64,000 nucleotides of DNA from Notospermus geniculatus. Its lineage: Eukaryota; Nemertea; Pilidiophora; Heteronemertea; Lineidae. Position numbers and translations under genes: made by a program. Location of the stretch: NCBI GenBank assembly GCA_002633025.1, contig NMRB01000263.1:118836-182835 (forward strand), in the 5' to 3' direction. Shown piece by piece: positions 20,622-32,368 of the stretch (position 1 is the first letter of the stretch; every line of letters begins with the position of its first letter). The notes beneath the pieces were generated by a model. The model was not told the DNA's origin. It was given only the letters and a program-made list of their open reading frames with translations, and searched no databases.

Positions 20622-22010
20622 TGAAAGATAAATACAAGTAACTCAGGCGTTTGTTTCTTGTGCACAGTTGGTACGTACAAGTAGGACTAGGCCTAGCGGA
20701 GCACTAAAATACGTTTAAATCATCTGGACCCGAAGGGCGTATGTCAGTGAAACCCTAAGAAACCTGACAACAAGGAATTTAGGGTTTATTCCAAACGGTC
20801 CAACGCACTTTGTTTTCTGCCAACTGAACCTTGGTTCGAAATAGAACATGCAAGTAGGCCTTGATTCGAAATTCACAGCACAGCACAGGCATGGGATTGG
20901 CTGGAAGTGTCCTGTCAATGAAACGCATTTCAATATTATATCCAGACTTCACCAACAATACCAAGGTCTGCCTGACAACCAAAGGGTCCTCCCATCGGGG
21001 TCCAGATGATTTAAACGTACTACAGATGATGAGTCTAGTCGGGGGCTTCTTCGTCGTCGCGATGGGCAATGACAACTGCGAATACATGTATTGACGATTG
21101 TCGCAATACAAGTCATCAAGAAATCACTTTGCATCCCAATCATTTTTGGAAGAAAATGCATATAGAAATAGACATTGATATATTGAGTGTTTATCAATTC
21201 GCTCTTAAAATTCCTCTGCCAAAGGCATGTTCTTCGTGTTCAAATGGTAATTGCGGACTCGGATTATCCAAGGTAAAATGCTCACCGTCTATCAGAGAAT
21301 ATACATAAAACCGCTGGTTTGATTTGCTGTAATCAGCTAAAATTGGTGTTGAATCTGAATTAGACATGTGCCTCGGACGAAAAAAAGATGATGTCTGCAT
21401 CTCTTATCATGTACTCTACACTGGGTTTCAAATGTCTTATTTTGTCGGTTTCCAACAAATCTTTTTTTGGGAGGATTTACTTAGCAACTTCTTTAAAGCC
21501 TGGATGCATTTTCAATGCCTCTTGTGCACTTTCCAGCTAGTACCGGGCTGAGATTCATAAATTCTATTCCCCTCGCCAATATGGCTTTTGTTGGCAGAGA
21601 GGCTGCGTCATATATTTTTTAGACGTCATTATTTGCCGTAATCAGAGTTCTTAACAAGGTACCGGTACACATTATACATGTACCGTGATAATGACCTGAG
21701 AAACGTTCTAAAGGTGAATAACTCTGTCGAAAATCGGTTGAAATCAAATGCAAAGTTCGAGAAACAGATATCAAACATTATAATTAATATTCCATTCGTG
21801 AGTATATCATGTCAACACCTGTTGCAATGATGTCAACAAAAACATTAATTTCACGTTGATGCTTCTTGTTTGATCATTTAGAACAAGGTGGTGACGCAGC
21901 AGTTGGTGACCCTCAGGGGTTCTTAGAAAATGATTGAGAGGAATAGGTTTAAGCTAGCGTCATCACCCAGAGTAACTCTTCGTTCACTGGCACAGCATCA
22001 GGGTGATCAG
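20622..22010. other. Gene-free stretch upstream of the relaxin-like gene
   Basis: Should contain the promoter and first exon of the relaxin-like gene, but I could not place them. Several overlapping frames (20715-21400) have no recognisable content. Confidence 0.4.
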
Positions 22011-22441
22011 GTAAGGTTTGGTGTGTTTCAAAAGGTGTTCCGTCCAACACCAGAAAATTTTCACCATTCTTTTGTCTACTGGTGAAAGGCTATTTCTTGA
22101 AACTCTACAATATTCATGTCAGATCTAGGTATCATGGAGCTCTAAATTATGGCACTGCAAACTAATTGATCTACATGTAGTAACCCTTTAAAGTCTGACA
22201 GCAGAAAGTAGTTTTGGTGTCGGACGGAACGACAGATTTTGCTGGTAAGCTCAATATTTTTTGATACCCTCCTTCAAATGAGTGTACACTCTACATCCCA
22301 GATGGAGAAACTAATAGTTAAAGGTCTATATTATCAAATACTATTGATTTTTGGAAAATCAATGGCACAAATCTTTGTGATCATTTCAAAGTTAAATTTG
22401 CCCCATTTTCTTGGGTGACCAATTTTGAAACACACCCGGTT
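22011..22441. mobile_element. Probable foldback/MITE
   Basis: The left end AAGGTTTGGTGTGTTTCAAAA pairs imperfectly with the right end TTTTGAAACACACCCGGTT. Inner words TTCCGTCCAACACC and GTGTCGGACGGAA also pair. No target duplication resolved. Confidence 0.55.
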
Positions 22442-24284
22442 ACACTTCTAGCAACTTCCTGAGGCAGTCGGCTCGATTGTAGGCCGACACTTCTACTATC
22501 CACGAAGTAAGTTAACACCATGATAATTCTGGGTTGACATCAAGTTAATAAGGTGCTAACACCTGTAGCCAGATCAGGGTAGTTCAGGTATAAGCATAAA
22601 ACAAACCGGTTGCAATTGATAAAAACGTTCGCCCCCTTGTGGGCTGTGAACCTCAAAGGAAGGGTGTAGAACAGCCTATACGTGTACTATAGGCCCAAGT
22701 TGGATATCATTGTACAATAATGTGAAGTTCTCTAATAGACTGCTCATTTCAACCTTCCTATTATGTCCGAGGTTTCACCCCTACGCTACGTTCAACAGCA
22801 CTAATTCCATTATCACCATTGATGTCAAATCTTTCCACCATGCACTCACCGCCGACGCACAAACTAAAAATTTGCACAGTAGTTCCATTTTCAGCCGGTT
22901 CCAATGATGGCGCCACTAGAAACAGCAATGTTTTCGAAGGATACGACGAAGTTTCTTTTTCTTACCAACCTCTTACATTGCGTGCGGAAGACATATGACC
23001 ACGTCATTAATATTTAAGCCTATTTACTTGTAACGATTGGAAAGGAGCAGAACACCAGAAGGTCAAGCGGTGTACCCCATTAATCACACTTTACTCTTAA
23101 TATATGGTGAGTATTTTACTGCAGTGAATGCAACATCATTGCATTAAGCTATCTTCGTGAGTTATTGCGTTCGTAATCTCAATACTGTTACGCCAACCAT
23201 ATTTTCTGTGCAAAAAAACTCCGTCATTTTTACCACCATACCAGACCAATCACTGTGAACCTGGCTTGTTTAACTAACGGGTATCGTTGTTACTTCTTGC
23301 GGTAAAATCCAATAACACTCTGGTGTCGCTGATCGTCTGGTCGCCTCAGACCCAGAAGGAGGCCTAATAAGCCGCTGTGAAGACGGTGTTGGGGAGAAAG
23401 TAAAAGATGTTTGAAGCGTTTGATACTCAAAGACATAGACTGTCGATTTACGTAATGATGGAGTGGGAAGTATTGCTGGTTTCGCTGCCTTGAGAGCAAA
23501 GCTTTCAGCAGTAGTTTCTGAGCGCCATGGGTTAGAGTAAAAGGTCTAATCATAGCAGATGGTATCTAAAAACCTGTGGATGTTACGAGGTTATTACCCG
23601 TTGCATGTTTTTTTACTGAGAGTACTTTTCAGAGGGCCTGATGGACAAATTAATGATAGATGGCCGACTTTTTCTCTGTAGGCATAAGGCGGGCCGACCC
23701 TCAGTTCTCACTCGTGTAGGCCATGGAGACATGTGGTGGGTGGGTACAGGCAAAGCAGTAAAGCTTGGGGATTCTTCCCGGGAGATTCTTTAACTGTGAA
23801 AGGCTGCTGTCAGGGGAACTGAACTGGTATCGTATCCCTAGTATGCACTTTACATTAGGTTACCGAACCTCTCGGGTTGGTGAACCGCAAAAGCATAACA
23901 CCAGTTGTTCCGCAACTTTCATAAGGACAACGACATCAACATCAAAGAGATCTCGACAAGGCCAATAAGTGAGGAAGAAACACAATTCTCATTAAGAGGA
24001 TCAAAAAGAAAGGAAAGAAGAACTAAACAAAACAGAAACTGAAGTTTAAATGCTCTTCGCCGTTTGAAGTACAACATACGCGAAAAGGCAATTAGCAGAT
24101 GAATCAATTTGGTGATGTTTCCCTCCATTATTACAAGACACTTGAATGAGCTTGTCATTCCCTGAATATGATGATAATTTCTGGTTTATAATCTTACGAA
24201 TTGTTTATCTTGAGCGGTTCACAGTGATCGAATGAAATTGATTCCTTTTCTTGTTGGAATGCATCATGGCCTACCATCTGTCTG
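22442..24284. other. Gene-free stretch
   Basis: Contains an 87-codon minus frame with a true ATG (23553-23290) that includes KLLLKALLSRQRNQQYFPL and SIKRFKHLLLSP. It has no signal peptide or known domain. No gene is called. Confidence 0.45.
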
Positions 24285-24528
24285 TAAAGGCCCGTTTACA
24301 CATGCAACTTTTCATATGCAACTTAATGAAACTTGTTGCATAAACCTGATGAGAGCAGAAAGTTTCATAAAAGTTGCATGTGTAAACGGGTCTGCAACTT
24401 GTTGCAATTCGATCACGCTGGATGTTGCATCGATTTTTCTATGTGTAAACCGTCCCAGGTAGTTTGCAACAAGTTGCAAGTTGCCGCAACTTGCAACTTG
24501 GTGCAACCTAGTGTAAACCGCCCTTTAC
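24285..24528. mobile_element. MITE rich in GTTGCAAC/TTGCAAC words
   Basis: Ends are TAAAGGCCCGTTTACACATGC and an inverted GTGTAAACCGCCCTTTA. The inside holds many palindromic GCAACTTGTTGC words and a second internal GTGTAAACGGG end. This suggests a compound of two overlapping copies. The frames 24232-24779 cross it and are rejected. Confidence 0.75.
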
Positions 24529-26575
24529 TTCGTACGCACAAACCCATGGAGAACTTCGCCAGGATTTCTGTTTCTCTCGCAGCTCGAATTGCCGTGCACC
24601 AATCAGAACACCTGTTAGCCAACCTCGCTGCCGGGTTGGCAACAAGCCAATTAAACCAACCGCTGTATATTTTGTGGTTGGAAAGCATTAGGAACGAGGT
24701 TGGTCACAAATTTTCCAGCCATTCTATCAATTGCGATTTACCCACTTCTCGCATCAACTATGCTGTTGAACAACGATAACGAAAATTTTCTAAAACAGAG
24801 AAGGCAGGTGTACAGAAAGAATGACGTGGTACTTAGAAATGTTCAGGTTTATTGCAAATGTTAACGATCTATGATGAAAAACGAAAACTAACAGCGGGAG
24901 TCAGTCCACAAACAGGAATATCCGGTTGGAAACGACTCAACACAGCGAAGTTCGTCAAGGGTTTGTGCGAGCGTAGTCGGAGGGCGGAGCGATGTCACAA
25001 CCCTTGGTAGTCAAGATGGTTGGAATGACGTTTTTTTAGTAGGCCTAAGTCAGTCACTCATGACTACTGATGCCACGACCAATTCAGTTTTATCTGGACG
25101 CTTGCTCGTCTCCTTCAAGTTTACTNNNNNNGCCCCCCCCCCCCCCCACCTCAAGCAATATTCCTTGAGAGTGAGAGGATTCTGTTTGACCCCACCGAAG
25201 TTGAAGTTCTAAAGTCATCATAACTTTTAGTTGGCTAACCCCTTCGCAACTTATCTCTTAGCACAAAATTCACCTATGATGGAATTCCTAACAGATCTTT
25301 CTTAATTCTCAGAAGTACAATAGTGAAATCATCATCTACATGTATGTAGGCGTCGATCCGAACTTCGTTTGAACACAGTTTTAAGGGTCCAAAATATTCT
25401 GCAATCTACCCCCGGCCAATTTTAACACGTTAACGGAAGCGGAAGGGAGAGCTAGCTGGTGTCAGCGTCAAAGGTGGCTGATGAAAGCAAAGCTATCGGA
25501 ATCGTGGTAACAAGTCAGAATGGTGATATTGCAACTTGTAACCTTAAGTGGGGAGACTCTAAGCAGCTTCATCCGGTTATCGCCCATGGGATTAAATGCT
25601 AACTCAAAGGGTTTATGTTGCCTAGCTATTTCCCAAATGATGTTGGTAAATTGTAATGCCCCCATAGGTTATTGATAAAAGACTGATATCGAGTAGTTCT
25701 CGGCTGGGCAAGGAACACAGAACAAAGCTCTTACGAATCACTTTTATTTTTCGCCGAACTGAGTTTTCTTAGAGTACATGTACATTATCAGCATCCCTGT
25801 TCCGCACACAAATGGATTTACCCACAATGGAAAAACACAAATAGGTAAATGCGATATTTCTGTAATTTGTTTCATTGCCTATTAATAATCTGGTATTTAT
25901 TCTCAACAATGCGTGATAGGTTATGGGATGCAGACTCCCCCACTAATGGCTTAAGGTATCGCCCAATGGACCAGACGAACATTTTTGTGGATGTCTGCTC
26001 TCGGAACAAACCGGAAGTGTTGTACCGTTTCCACAACAGCGTTTTCATGCTAAGCAAAGCGCTTTTTGCACTGGACGCTGTTTCCTCAGGGTTCCCTCCC
26101 CAGGACGTTTGACGAATCAGCGAATCATTTGGCCAGCTGATCAGGGCTCACATAGAAATGTGACAGCAGTCCTATCAAGGTAGAGCCTGCTGCTCTTGGT
26201 CAATGTTGGTTGGTTGCACAGAAGTATATTCTCGTGGTATTTTCTGGCATTTGCTTGACCTCGTGTCTGGTCGATTTTACACCCTTCTAAGACAGTGTTT
26301 TATCGCATATGTACAAGCTCCAACAGTCAGTCATTCGCAAAGATTATGCCGAACCTAGGGCCTTCAAAGAGAAACCACTGTCCAGCCAATCTGAAGAAGT
26401 CGCCACCATCGTTCCTCGCCTAAGACCTCTGAAAACGCCGAACCCAGCACAAGATTCTTGTGCTCATCGATTTTACCAACTGTTTTGATAAAATAATCAA
26501 ACCAAAAATTAAAATTTGTTAAGTACTACTATTTTAACATTCCGTTGGTGTACTAGTATTCAATAGGGAGTTTTC
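24529..26575. other. Gene-free stretch with a sequencing gap
   Basis: Six unknown bases at 25126-25131 precede a poly-C run, so the join there is unreliable. Unrecognised frames lie at 25849-26112 and 25468-25665. No gene named. Confidence 0.5.
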
Positions 26576-26955
26576 GCAAATCTGACGAAACACGAAGTAC
26601 GAAATACGAAATTGGACGTCATATCCATGACGTAATGTATTTCAGGAAATGGCTGGTACCATAAATATCGCCTGCTGCAAGAGCGTCTTTTAGCCTATGA
26701 CGTTAGAACGACAGAGGTACGGTGTATATTAAACTTCGAAATTTATCTTTCGTTTCCACTTCGTTGATACGAATTGGAAATTTAAAAATTCAAGATGCGC
26801 CATAACTCTTTCGATCCTACATGACATGCTAAAAGGCGCACTGGCAGGAGGGACATTTGTGGTACGAACCATTTCCTGAAATACATTACGTCATGGATAT
26901 GACGTCCAAGTTCGTATTTCGTACTTCGTTTTTCGTCAGATTTGCGAAAACTCCC
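26576..26955. mobile_element. TA-flanked GGGAG..TTTCGCAAATCTGACG MITE, copy 1 (380 bp)
   Basis: TA at 26574-26575 and 26956-26957. The arms carry CGCAAATCTGACGAAAC and GTACGAAATACGAAATTGG and their complements. Sister copies are 30799-31196 and 43655-44033. No transposase frame. Confidence 0.85.
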
Positions 26956-27101
26956 TAATGTTTTCTTAAGGAACAAAGTACGAACTCTTTCGAATCCCTA
27001 TACGCAATTGCTTGTGCAACGGTCAGAAATTCATCCGCCTTGAACAATGCATTTGTACTGTGCAAAAGTAGTACCGGTCTAGGCATTTCCAGAGTTTAAA
27101 T

Positions 27102-27590
27102 TTAATGTGGCAATGTTGAACTCTGGGTTCGAGATTGCTGTCCAGCGTCCGAAGACGTTAAATCCTTGTATGATGTTGGCAAGGCATGTACGCCAGCCGG
27201 ATGCCCTTTCTTTGTGCACATGTTACAGCTGATAATACTTAGTTCTCCCCATCTAAGTAATCGATTCGTAAAAACAGCGACAATAGGTATCGAATTTTGT
27301 AGAAGCAGATCTTGACATCGGTCGAGATCACGACCTGCTCCGCTAAGAAAGCAACCAAATACGTGGTAAGCGCACGTGCTAACGTCTGTGGTCGGTAACC
27401 GAGAAATATGATCCATGCATGGCTGTGGACCTTCCCTATTTACTGGGTGAAGCGGCAAGAAGCTTTTTAAACAACAAGAGGCCATGGGCCTTGTGCTCAG
27501 CTGACTTGACACCATCTCAGGGCTAGACCCTGCGGACAACAGCGCCCAGCGTAAATAGCTCAATTTTGATGACCAGCGAGGAAATGACAT
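27102..27590 (-). CDS. Unrecognised 162-codon open frame
   Basis: This is the longest open frame in the window without a name, ATG at 27590 to TAA at 27102 on the minus strand. It contains TTDVSTCAYHVFGCFLSGAG and LLLQNSIPIVAVFTNRLL but no signal peptide, repeats or motif that I can match. It is adjacent to, but not inside, the poly-G element at 27643. A remnant of an element or a chance frame is more likely than a gene. Confidence 0.22.
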   Translation of the reverse strand: MSFPRWSSKLSYLRWALLSAGSSPEMVSSQLSTRPMASCCLKSFLPLHPVNREGPQPCMDHISRLPTTDVSTCAYHVFGCFLSGAGRDLDRCQDLLLQNSIPIVAVFTNRLLRWGELSIISCNMCTKKGHPAGVHALPTSYKDLTSSDAGQQSRTQSSTLPH

Positions 27591-27642
27591 GGTTTAGGGT
27601 GGGAATATGAATGATTTCAGAGGTTAGACTCTGTGGTCATCG

Positions 27643-27911
27643 CAGGCACGGATCCAGGGTTGACAGAAAGGGGGGGGGGGCGTAGCTCGATGGAGGCGGC
27701 GGACAACGAAAGCGGGAAGCCCAAACGGGGGGTCTGGGCCCTCCCCCAGAAAAATTTGACAATTTAAGTGCTTTTAGATGCATTTTCCTGGCATCTGAGA
27801 GCAAAATACTCGAATTTTTTATGTGATTGCTTAAAAAATCATTGCTCAGCCGAAAATGGGGTGGGGGGGGGCGTACGTCCCTTCCGCCCCCCCCCTCTGG
27901 ATCCGTGCCTG
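27643..27911. mobile_element. MITE with AGGCACGGATCCAG ends and poly-G/poly-C arms
   Basis: The left terminus AGGCACGGATCCAG is mirrored by CTGGATCCGTGCCT. Just inside are G-runs (27671-27681; 27858-27870) and a C-run (27887-27895). Confidence 0.8.
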
Positions 27912-28398
27912 GATGATCCACCCCTCGGAGGTAGACCATGGGGCAACGATGACCAGTGGAAATAGATAGTTCGTCTTTTGATGGACATAAGAAAATATAT
28001 GGTTGTAGGTTGGGGATGTATATCGACGAAAGTCATTTTCAAGTCTTAGTACCTCATTGGATTCGCTGGCTTAGAAATCTGAACTTACCATGACATTTGA
28101 GATTATTAAGAAAGGAACGCAGAAAAAGTTCGTTCCTGTTCACTTCCTTCCTGACGAAGGATCTTCTTGTTAAAAAAGGTCAACAACTTTCAAATATTCG
28201 GTCGACTGTCGAATAATTTACAGAAAAAAAATTCATGAGTTTCTGGTTCTCAAAGAATTGAGAAATCTTTCTCGTTTGACACTCGATGCCTCCGATCTGG
28301 TGACAAACTCTTTGCCGTCGTGACCAACTGTCTTAGCTCATATTATATACACAATAACACGGCAAGGCGTATTCCTTGGGTGATGAATGGGGAAGATG
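27912..28398. other. Gene-free stretch
   Basis: No gene or repeat recognised. Confidence 0.5.
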
Positions 28399-28399
28399 C

Positions 28400-29030
28400 A
28401 ATGGGTCGTACTTTTTAGAACATTTCTAAGGTCGACCTTAAGTCTATTGTAAAACCATCGAGAACAATAGATTTAAGGTGGACCTTAAGCCCCTTTCACA
28501 CCGGGCCTACGTAGAGTTGCGTAGTGCTGCGTACCGAGTACGCCGAGCTTTCGCTGTTCTACGTGGTAGGACGCAGAAAGTACGCAGTTTTTACGCAAGT
28601 CTACGCAACGCTACGCTACTGTACGCCATGGGAGGGCGTAGCGTAGTGTTGCGTAGACTTGCGTAAAAACTGCGTACTTTCTGCGTCCAGTGCTCTACGC
28701 CGAAAGTACGTGAAAAAAATTAAACATTAACAAAATTAAACATGTTTAATTTAAACATGTTTAATTTTTTGCGTCCATCTCGCGTCACCCCTTTGCGTCC
28801 CTCGGCGTATTGCCGCGTAGGTTAGCTTAGGGCAGCGTAAGCTCGGCGTAGTCAGTACGCCGCACTACGCATCTCTACGTAGGCCCGGTTTGAAAGGAGT
28901 GGTAGGCCAGCGTACCACAGCGTAGGGCTGCGTAAGCTCGGCGTACTCGGTACGCCGCACTTCGCAACTCTACGCAGGTCCGGTGTGAAAGGGGCTTTAA
29001 TGTTAAGGAACGTTCTAAAATGCGGCCCAA
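28400..29030. mobile_element. Outer foldback element interrupted by a TTAA element
   Basis: Left end AATGGGTCGTACTTTTTAGA (about 28400) pairs with right end TTCTAAAATGCGGCCCAAT (about 29030). An inner hairpin lies at 28431-28486 (AGTCTATTG/CAATAGATT). The block 28489-28996 is inserted within it. Confidence 0.65.
28489..28996. mobile_element. TTAA-flanked foldback (508 bp), nested
   Basis: TTAA at 28485-28488 and 28997-29000. Ends are GCCCCTTTCACACCGG and CCGGTGTGAAAGGGGCT. Many inverted subrepeats (GCGTAGTGTTGCGTAGAC, GTACTCGGTACGCCG) make much of it self-complementary. The frame 28478-28666 is inside it. Confidence 0.85.
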
Positions 29031-29046
29031 TATATTTAGACTACGG

Positions 29047-29182
29047 CTAGGGATACACTGAACGCGATTTACCCATCGCGCGCGTTGTTTCTTTGATTTT
29101 TCATGCCGCAATGCCTCCGAAACAAAAGAGGTTCGTGCGAAAATCGCGCGCGTTGGGTAAATCGCGTTCAGTGTATCCCTAG
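29047..29182. mobile_element. MITE with CTAGGGATACACTGAACGCG ends
   Basis: Near-perfect inverted ends 29047-29075 and 29154-29182, with inner TCGCGCGCGTTG arms. Target duplication not resolved. Confidence 0.85.
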
Positions 29183-29771
29183 CCTACGAGATGTGTCTCA
29201 CTTGGAGTGAAGTGCATTGCACAAGAATATCACGTGTAAATGAAGACAAGAAGATTATTTTATTAGATATCTGGCCAGGATTCATTTAACCTCGCACGCT
29301 CAAGGGCACTCTTTCTGTCGATGTCAATACCTCGATAGAAAAGGAAATCAAGGACTTGCATAGGAGAATTTTGCAAGATGCATTTTTGCAAAACGGACGG
29401 TGAGCGCGGATCGGTGGACCATTATCCCTCGGAGGAAATCCGCTAGTGAAGAAGGCAGAGATGTCGCGACTAATCAAGATTCAGTGCGAGAGCTGAGGGT
29501 ATCTCAAAGCCGAGGTGTTAATGAATGCGTATTTTCACTTTTACTGGGCATTTTTGTGCTTCCTTTCGATGAGTGATGCTTTAGTTTGTTAAGCCATTGA
29601 TTTTAAGACGTCTGTAAAAGAACCGATTCCGCAGGCGTCTGTATTTATGAACTCTGATTGGAGGCGAACAAGTGGTTACAGTGGTTCCTAAAATCTGCTC
29701 ATTTCGAAGAATCGACAACGACTATGTTGAAAAGCATAGGCCTACATGATACCTCCCACGAAATCACCCAC
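29183..29771. other. Gene-free stretch
   Basis: A short frame at 29286-29477 (minus) carries no recognisable domain. Nothing else seen. Confidence 0.5.
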
Positions 29772-29775
29772 TTAA

Positions 29776-29945
29776 AGGCGCCTCTCCACGTCACAGTTTT
29801 CTATCGAAAGTTTGCTGTCAGATAGTCAATTATTGCTCTCAGACAGCAATAATTGCTGTCATATAGTACGACTGCTGTCTGAGATCAATAATTGACTATC
29901 TGACAGCAAACTTTCGACAGAAAACTGTCACGTGGAGCAGCGCCT
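29776..29945. mobile_element. TTAA-flanked MITE, family B, copy 1
   Basis: TTAA at 29772-29775 and 29946-29949. Ends are AGGCGCCTCTCCACGT and GTGGAGCAGCGCCT, with internal inverted CTATCTGACAGCAAACTTTC arms. Second copy at 31508-31682. Confidence 0.88.
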
Positions 29946-30083
29946 TTAAGAACCAAATCAGCTAGACTCGCGGAGCGTTACGAGGGTTGGGGACCAGTCT
30001 ACTAATTAGCATGTTGCTGAGACAAATAAACAGGCGCATCTCAACAATTACATATGAAAACCTATTGATATGAAGATACATGT

Positions 30084-30172
30084 AAATATCAAGAAGTCAA
30101 CTTCCAGAAACTTGCGAATTTTCGACCCCAAACGGGGTCTTCCTCAGGCACTTTTCAGTTGGAGAGACCAGA
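30084..30172. repeat. Dispersed 90-bp module with GACCCCAAACGGGGTC core
   Basis: Same sequence as 61821-61910 (AAATATCAAGAAGTCAAC ... TTTTCAGTTGGAGAGACCAG). Its core is also found, partly inverted, in 31200-31347. Confidence 0.8.
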
Positions 30173-30796
30173 ACGAAACTTTTCAGCATGCTTTACGTTT
30201 CTCCATGCCGATAGGCCTACATAATCGGCTCTTGACACATCCTGATTTGGAAGCACAACCACAAAAAGCTGCAGCGATATACGGCCAAGTTTGGCGGTAA
30301 TTTTACGTGAAAAACCTGCCCATACTGTGACCCAACATTGGCTACGTCTTGACCCCCCCCGCCTACCATGAAAGCTATGCATGCACGTCAAGTGCTGATA
30401 ATGCTGAATCGTCAGCTCCGATTGATGCTGGTCATTTACAACAATCATCCCATAAAGAGACACACACGTTTGCCAAGGATCTCGCAAGCTATAACACCAC
30501 ACTGCATCCTACAGCTATGGATGCACCTTCATACGGCTCAGAAAGATAGATTACAAGAGATTACCGTAAAACCTCGCTTGTAAGGTTTGTTATTCACTGT
30601 CGCGACTACTACCCATTGCTTCCGGCCTTTGTTTTCACCAAGCATGCTATTCGTTGGAATTTACAAAGGCCCTTGAAACAAACACCAAGCACGGTCGAGG
30701 GACCCTAGTGTCTCAGCAATGCAGTAGTGTCGGCTATTGTTCATCGTATGGTAGTCAGACATCCTACATAGAGCACAAAAACGACACACAAAATGA
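30173..30796. other. Gene-free stretch
   Basis: No gene recognised. Frames on both strands at 30155-30583 are shadows of one another. Confidence 0.5.
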
Positions 30797-30798
30797 TA

Positions 30799-31196
30799 GT
30801 GAGGTTTAGCAAATCTGACGAAACGCGAACTACGAAATACGAAATTCAACTTCATTTCCAGGACCTAATGTTTTTCTGGAGATGGTTGGTACCACAAATG
30901 GCCCTGCTGCCAGTGCGTCTTTTAGCATATCACGTAAGACTGAGAGAGTTATGGTGCATTTAGAATTTTTAAATATCCACTTCGTATCTACGAAGTGGCA
31001 ACGAAAGATACATGTAAATATCAAAGTTTTAATATACACCGTAACTCTATCGGTCTAACGTCATACGTTGAAAGACGCTCTTGCAGCAAGCGATATTTGG
31101 TGGTACCAACCATCTCCTAAAATACATTACGTCATGGAAATGAAGCCCAATTTCGTATTTCGTACTTTGTGTTTCGTCAGATTTGCGAAACCTCCC
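30799..31196. mobile_element. TA-flanked CGCAAATCTGACG MITE, copy 2
   Basis: Related over its length to 26576-26955 and 43655-44033. Right end GCGAAACCTCCC/TA; left end GTGAGGTTTAGC preceded by TA. Confidence 0.85.
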
Positions 31197-31199
31197 TAG

Positions 31200-31347
31200 T
31201 AAACATAAGGTCGTCTCCGAATTTTGCAAATTTTCGACCCCAACCGGGGTCTCCCTAAGGCACTTTCTACATTAGTAGAGGAAGTGCCTGAGGACGACCC
31301 CGCTTGGGGTAGAAAATTCGCGAAATTCGGAGACTATTTTATGTTTA
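31200..31347. mobile_element. Foldback carrying the GGGGTC module
   Basis: Outer ends TAAACATAA and TTATGTTTA, then GTCTCCGAATTTTGC and its complement, then the GACCCCAACCGGGGTC-type module and an inverted copy. It lies directly beside the MITE ending at 31196. Confidence 0.75.
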
Positions 31348-31507
31348 GGCTACTATCATTATGTATCATGGTAGTCAGACAATAGGAATGAAAAGCTTAT
31401 AATCCCCACCACAGTGTAAAGGGCCGCGGGTTTCTCGCCTTCACAATCGAGACAGCGTCATGTGATAGGCCTACATCAATAATCTGTCAATAATGTGATA
31501 GACTTAA

Positions 31508-31682
31508 GGCGCCTCTCCACGTGACAGTTTTCTATCGAAAGTTTGCTGTCAGATAGTCAATAATTGCTGTCATACAGTACTGTATGACAGCAATTATTGC
31601 TGTCTGATAGCAATAATTGACTATCTGACAGCAAACGTTCGATAGAAAACTGTCACGTGGATTGTCACGTGGAGCAGCACCT
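31508..31682. mobile_element. TTAA-flanked MITE, family B, copy 2
   Basis: TTAA at 31504-31507 and 31683-31686. Same ends and core as 29776-29945. The right arm shows a short duplication of TGTCACGTGGA. Confidence 0.85.
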
Positions 31683-31777
31683 TTAAAAACGGCCATGCAT
31701 AGAAGTACATGTAGTAATGAACCGAGAAAGACTTAGAAATTCCCAAAGATAATGTCCCAAGAAACAATGTAATTTAA

Positions 31778-32364
31778 AGGCTCGTCTACACGATCATACA
31801 TTTGTTCAAAACATCATCATACATTTGTATGATGATGTCCAAGCTTGTGTGTCGATTTCTGTCTTGTGACAATGCAGCTAAAATTTTGAACATCATCATA
31901 CATTGTTCAAAACAACATCATACACTTGCATGATGATGTTCAAGTTTGTTGTGGATTTCGATCTACAGTCCAACATTCATGAACTTTGTATGATGAAGTA
32001 TGATGGAGAAAGGATAATGTTGGATGCTGTTCAAGTTTGTTAGGAAAACCGTCCACACGATCATACATTTGTCCATGAACATCATCACACATTTTTTTTG
32101 GGATGTTTTGCATTGGCAAGATGAAACATGCAGTTAAAAATTTGAACATCATCATACATGTTCAGGTTTGTTGGGAAAACAGTCCACACGATCATACATT
32201 TTGTCGTGAACATCATCACACAAACTTGAACATCATCATACATGTTGGTTGCTGTTCAAGTTTGTTGGGAAAACAGCCTACACAATCAAATATCTGTCCA
32301 TGAACATCATCACACAAATGTATGATGATGTTTTGAACAAATGTATGATCGTGTAGACGAGCCT
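31778..32364. mobile_element. TTAA-type foldback with CATCATACA subrepeats (587 bp)
   Basis: Ends AGGCTCGTCTACACGATCAT and complement. TTAA on the left (31774-31777) and TTAG on the right (32365-32368), one base off. The interior is built from direct and inverted copies of ACATCATCATACATTTG. Frames 31940-32303 lie inside it. Confidence 0.85.
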
Positions 32365-32368
32365 TTAG

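Noticed and set aside
24232-24779. 148-codon plus frame
   Set aside because: Runs through a MITE with GTTGCAAC words and has no recognisable domain.
27102-27590. Confident gene call for the 162-codon frame
   Set aside because: No motif, no splice evidence, and long chance frames are expected in 64 kb; kept only as a low-confidence entry.
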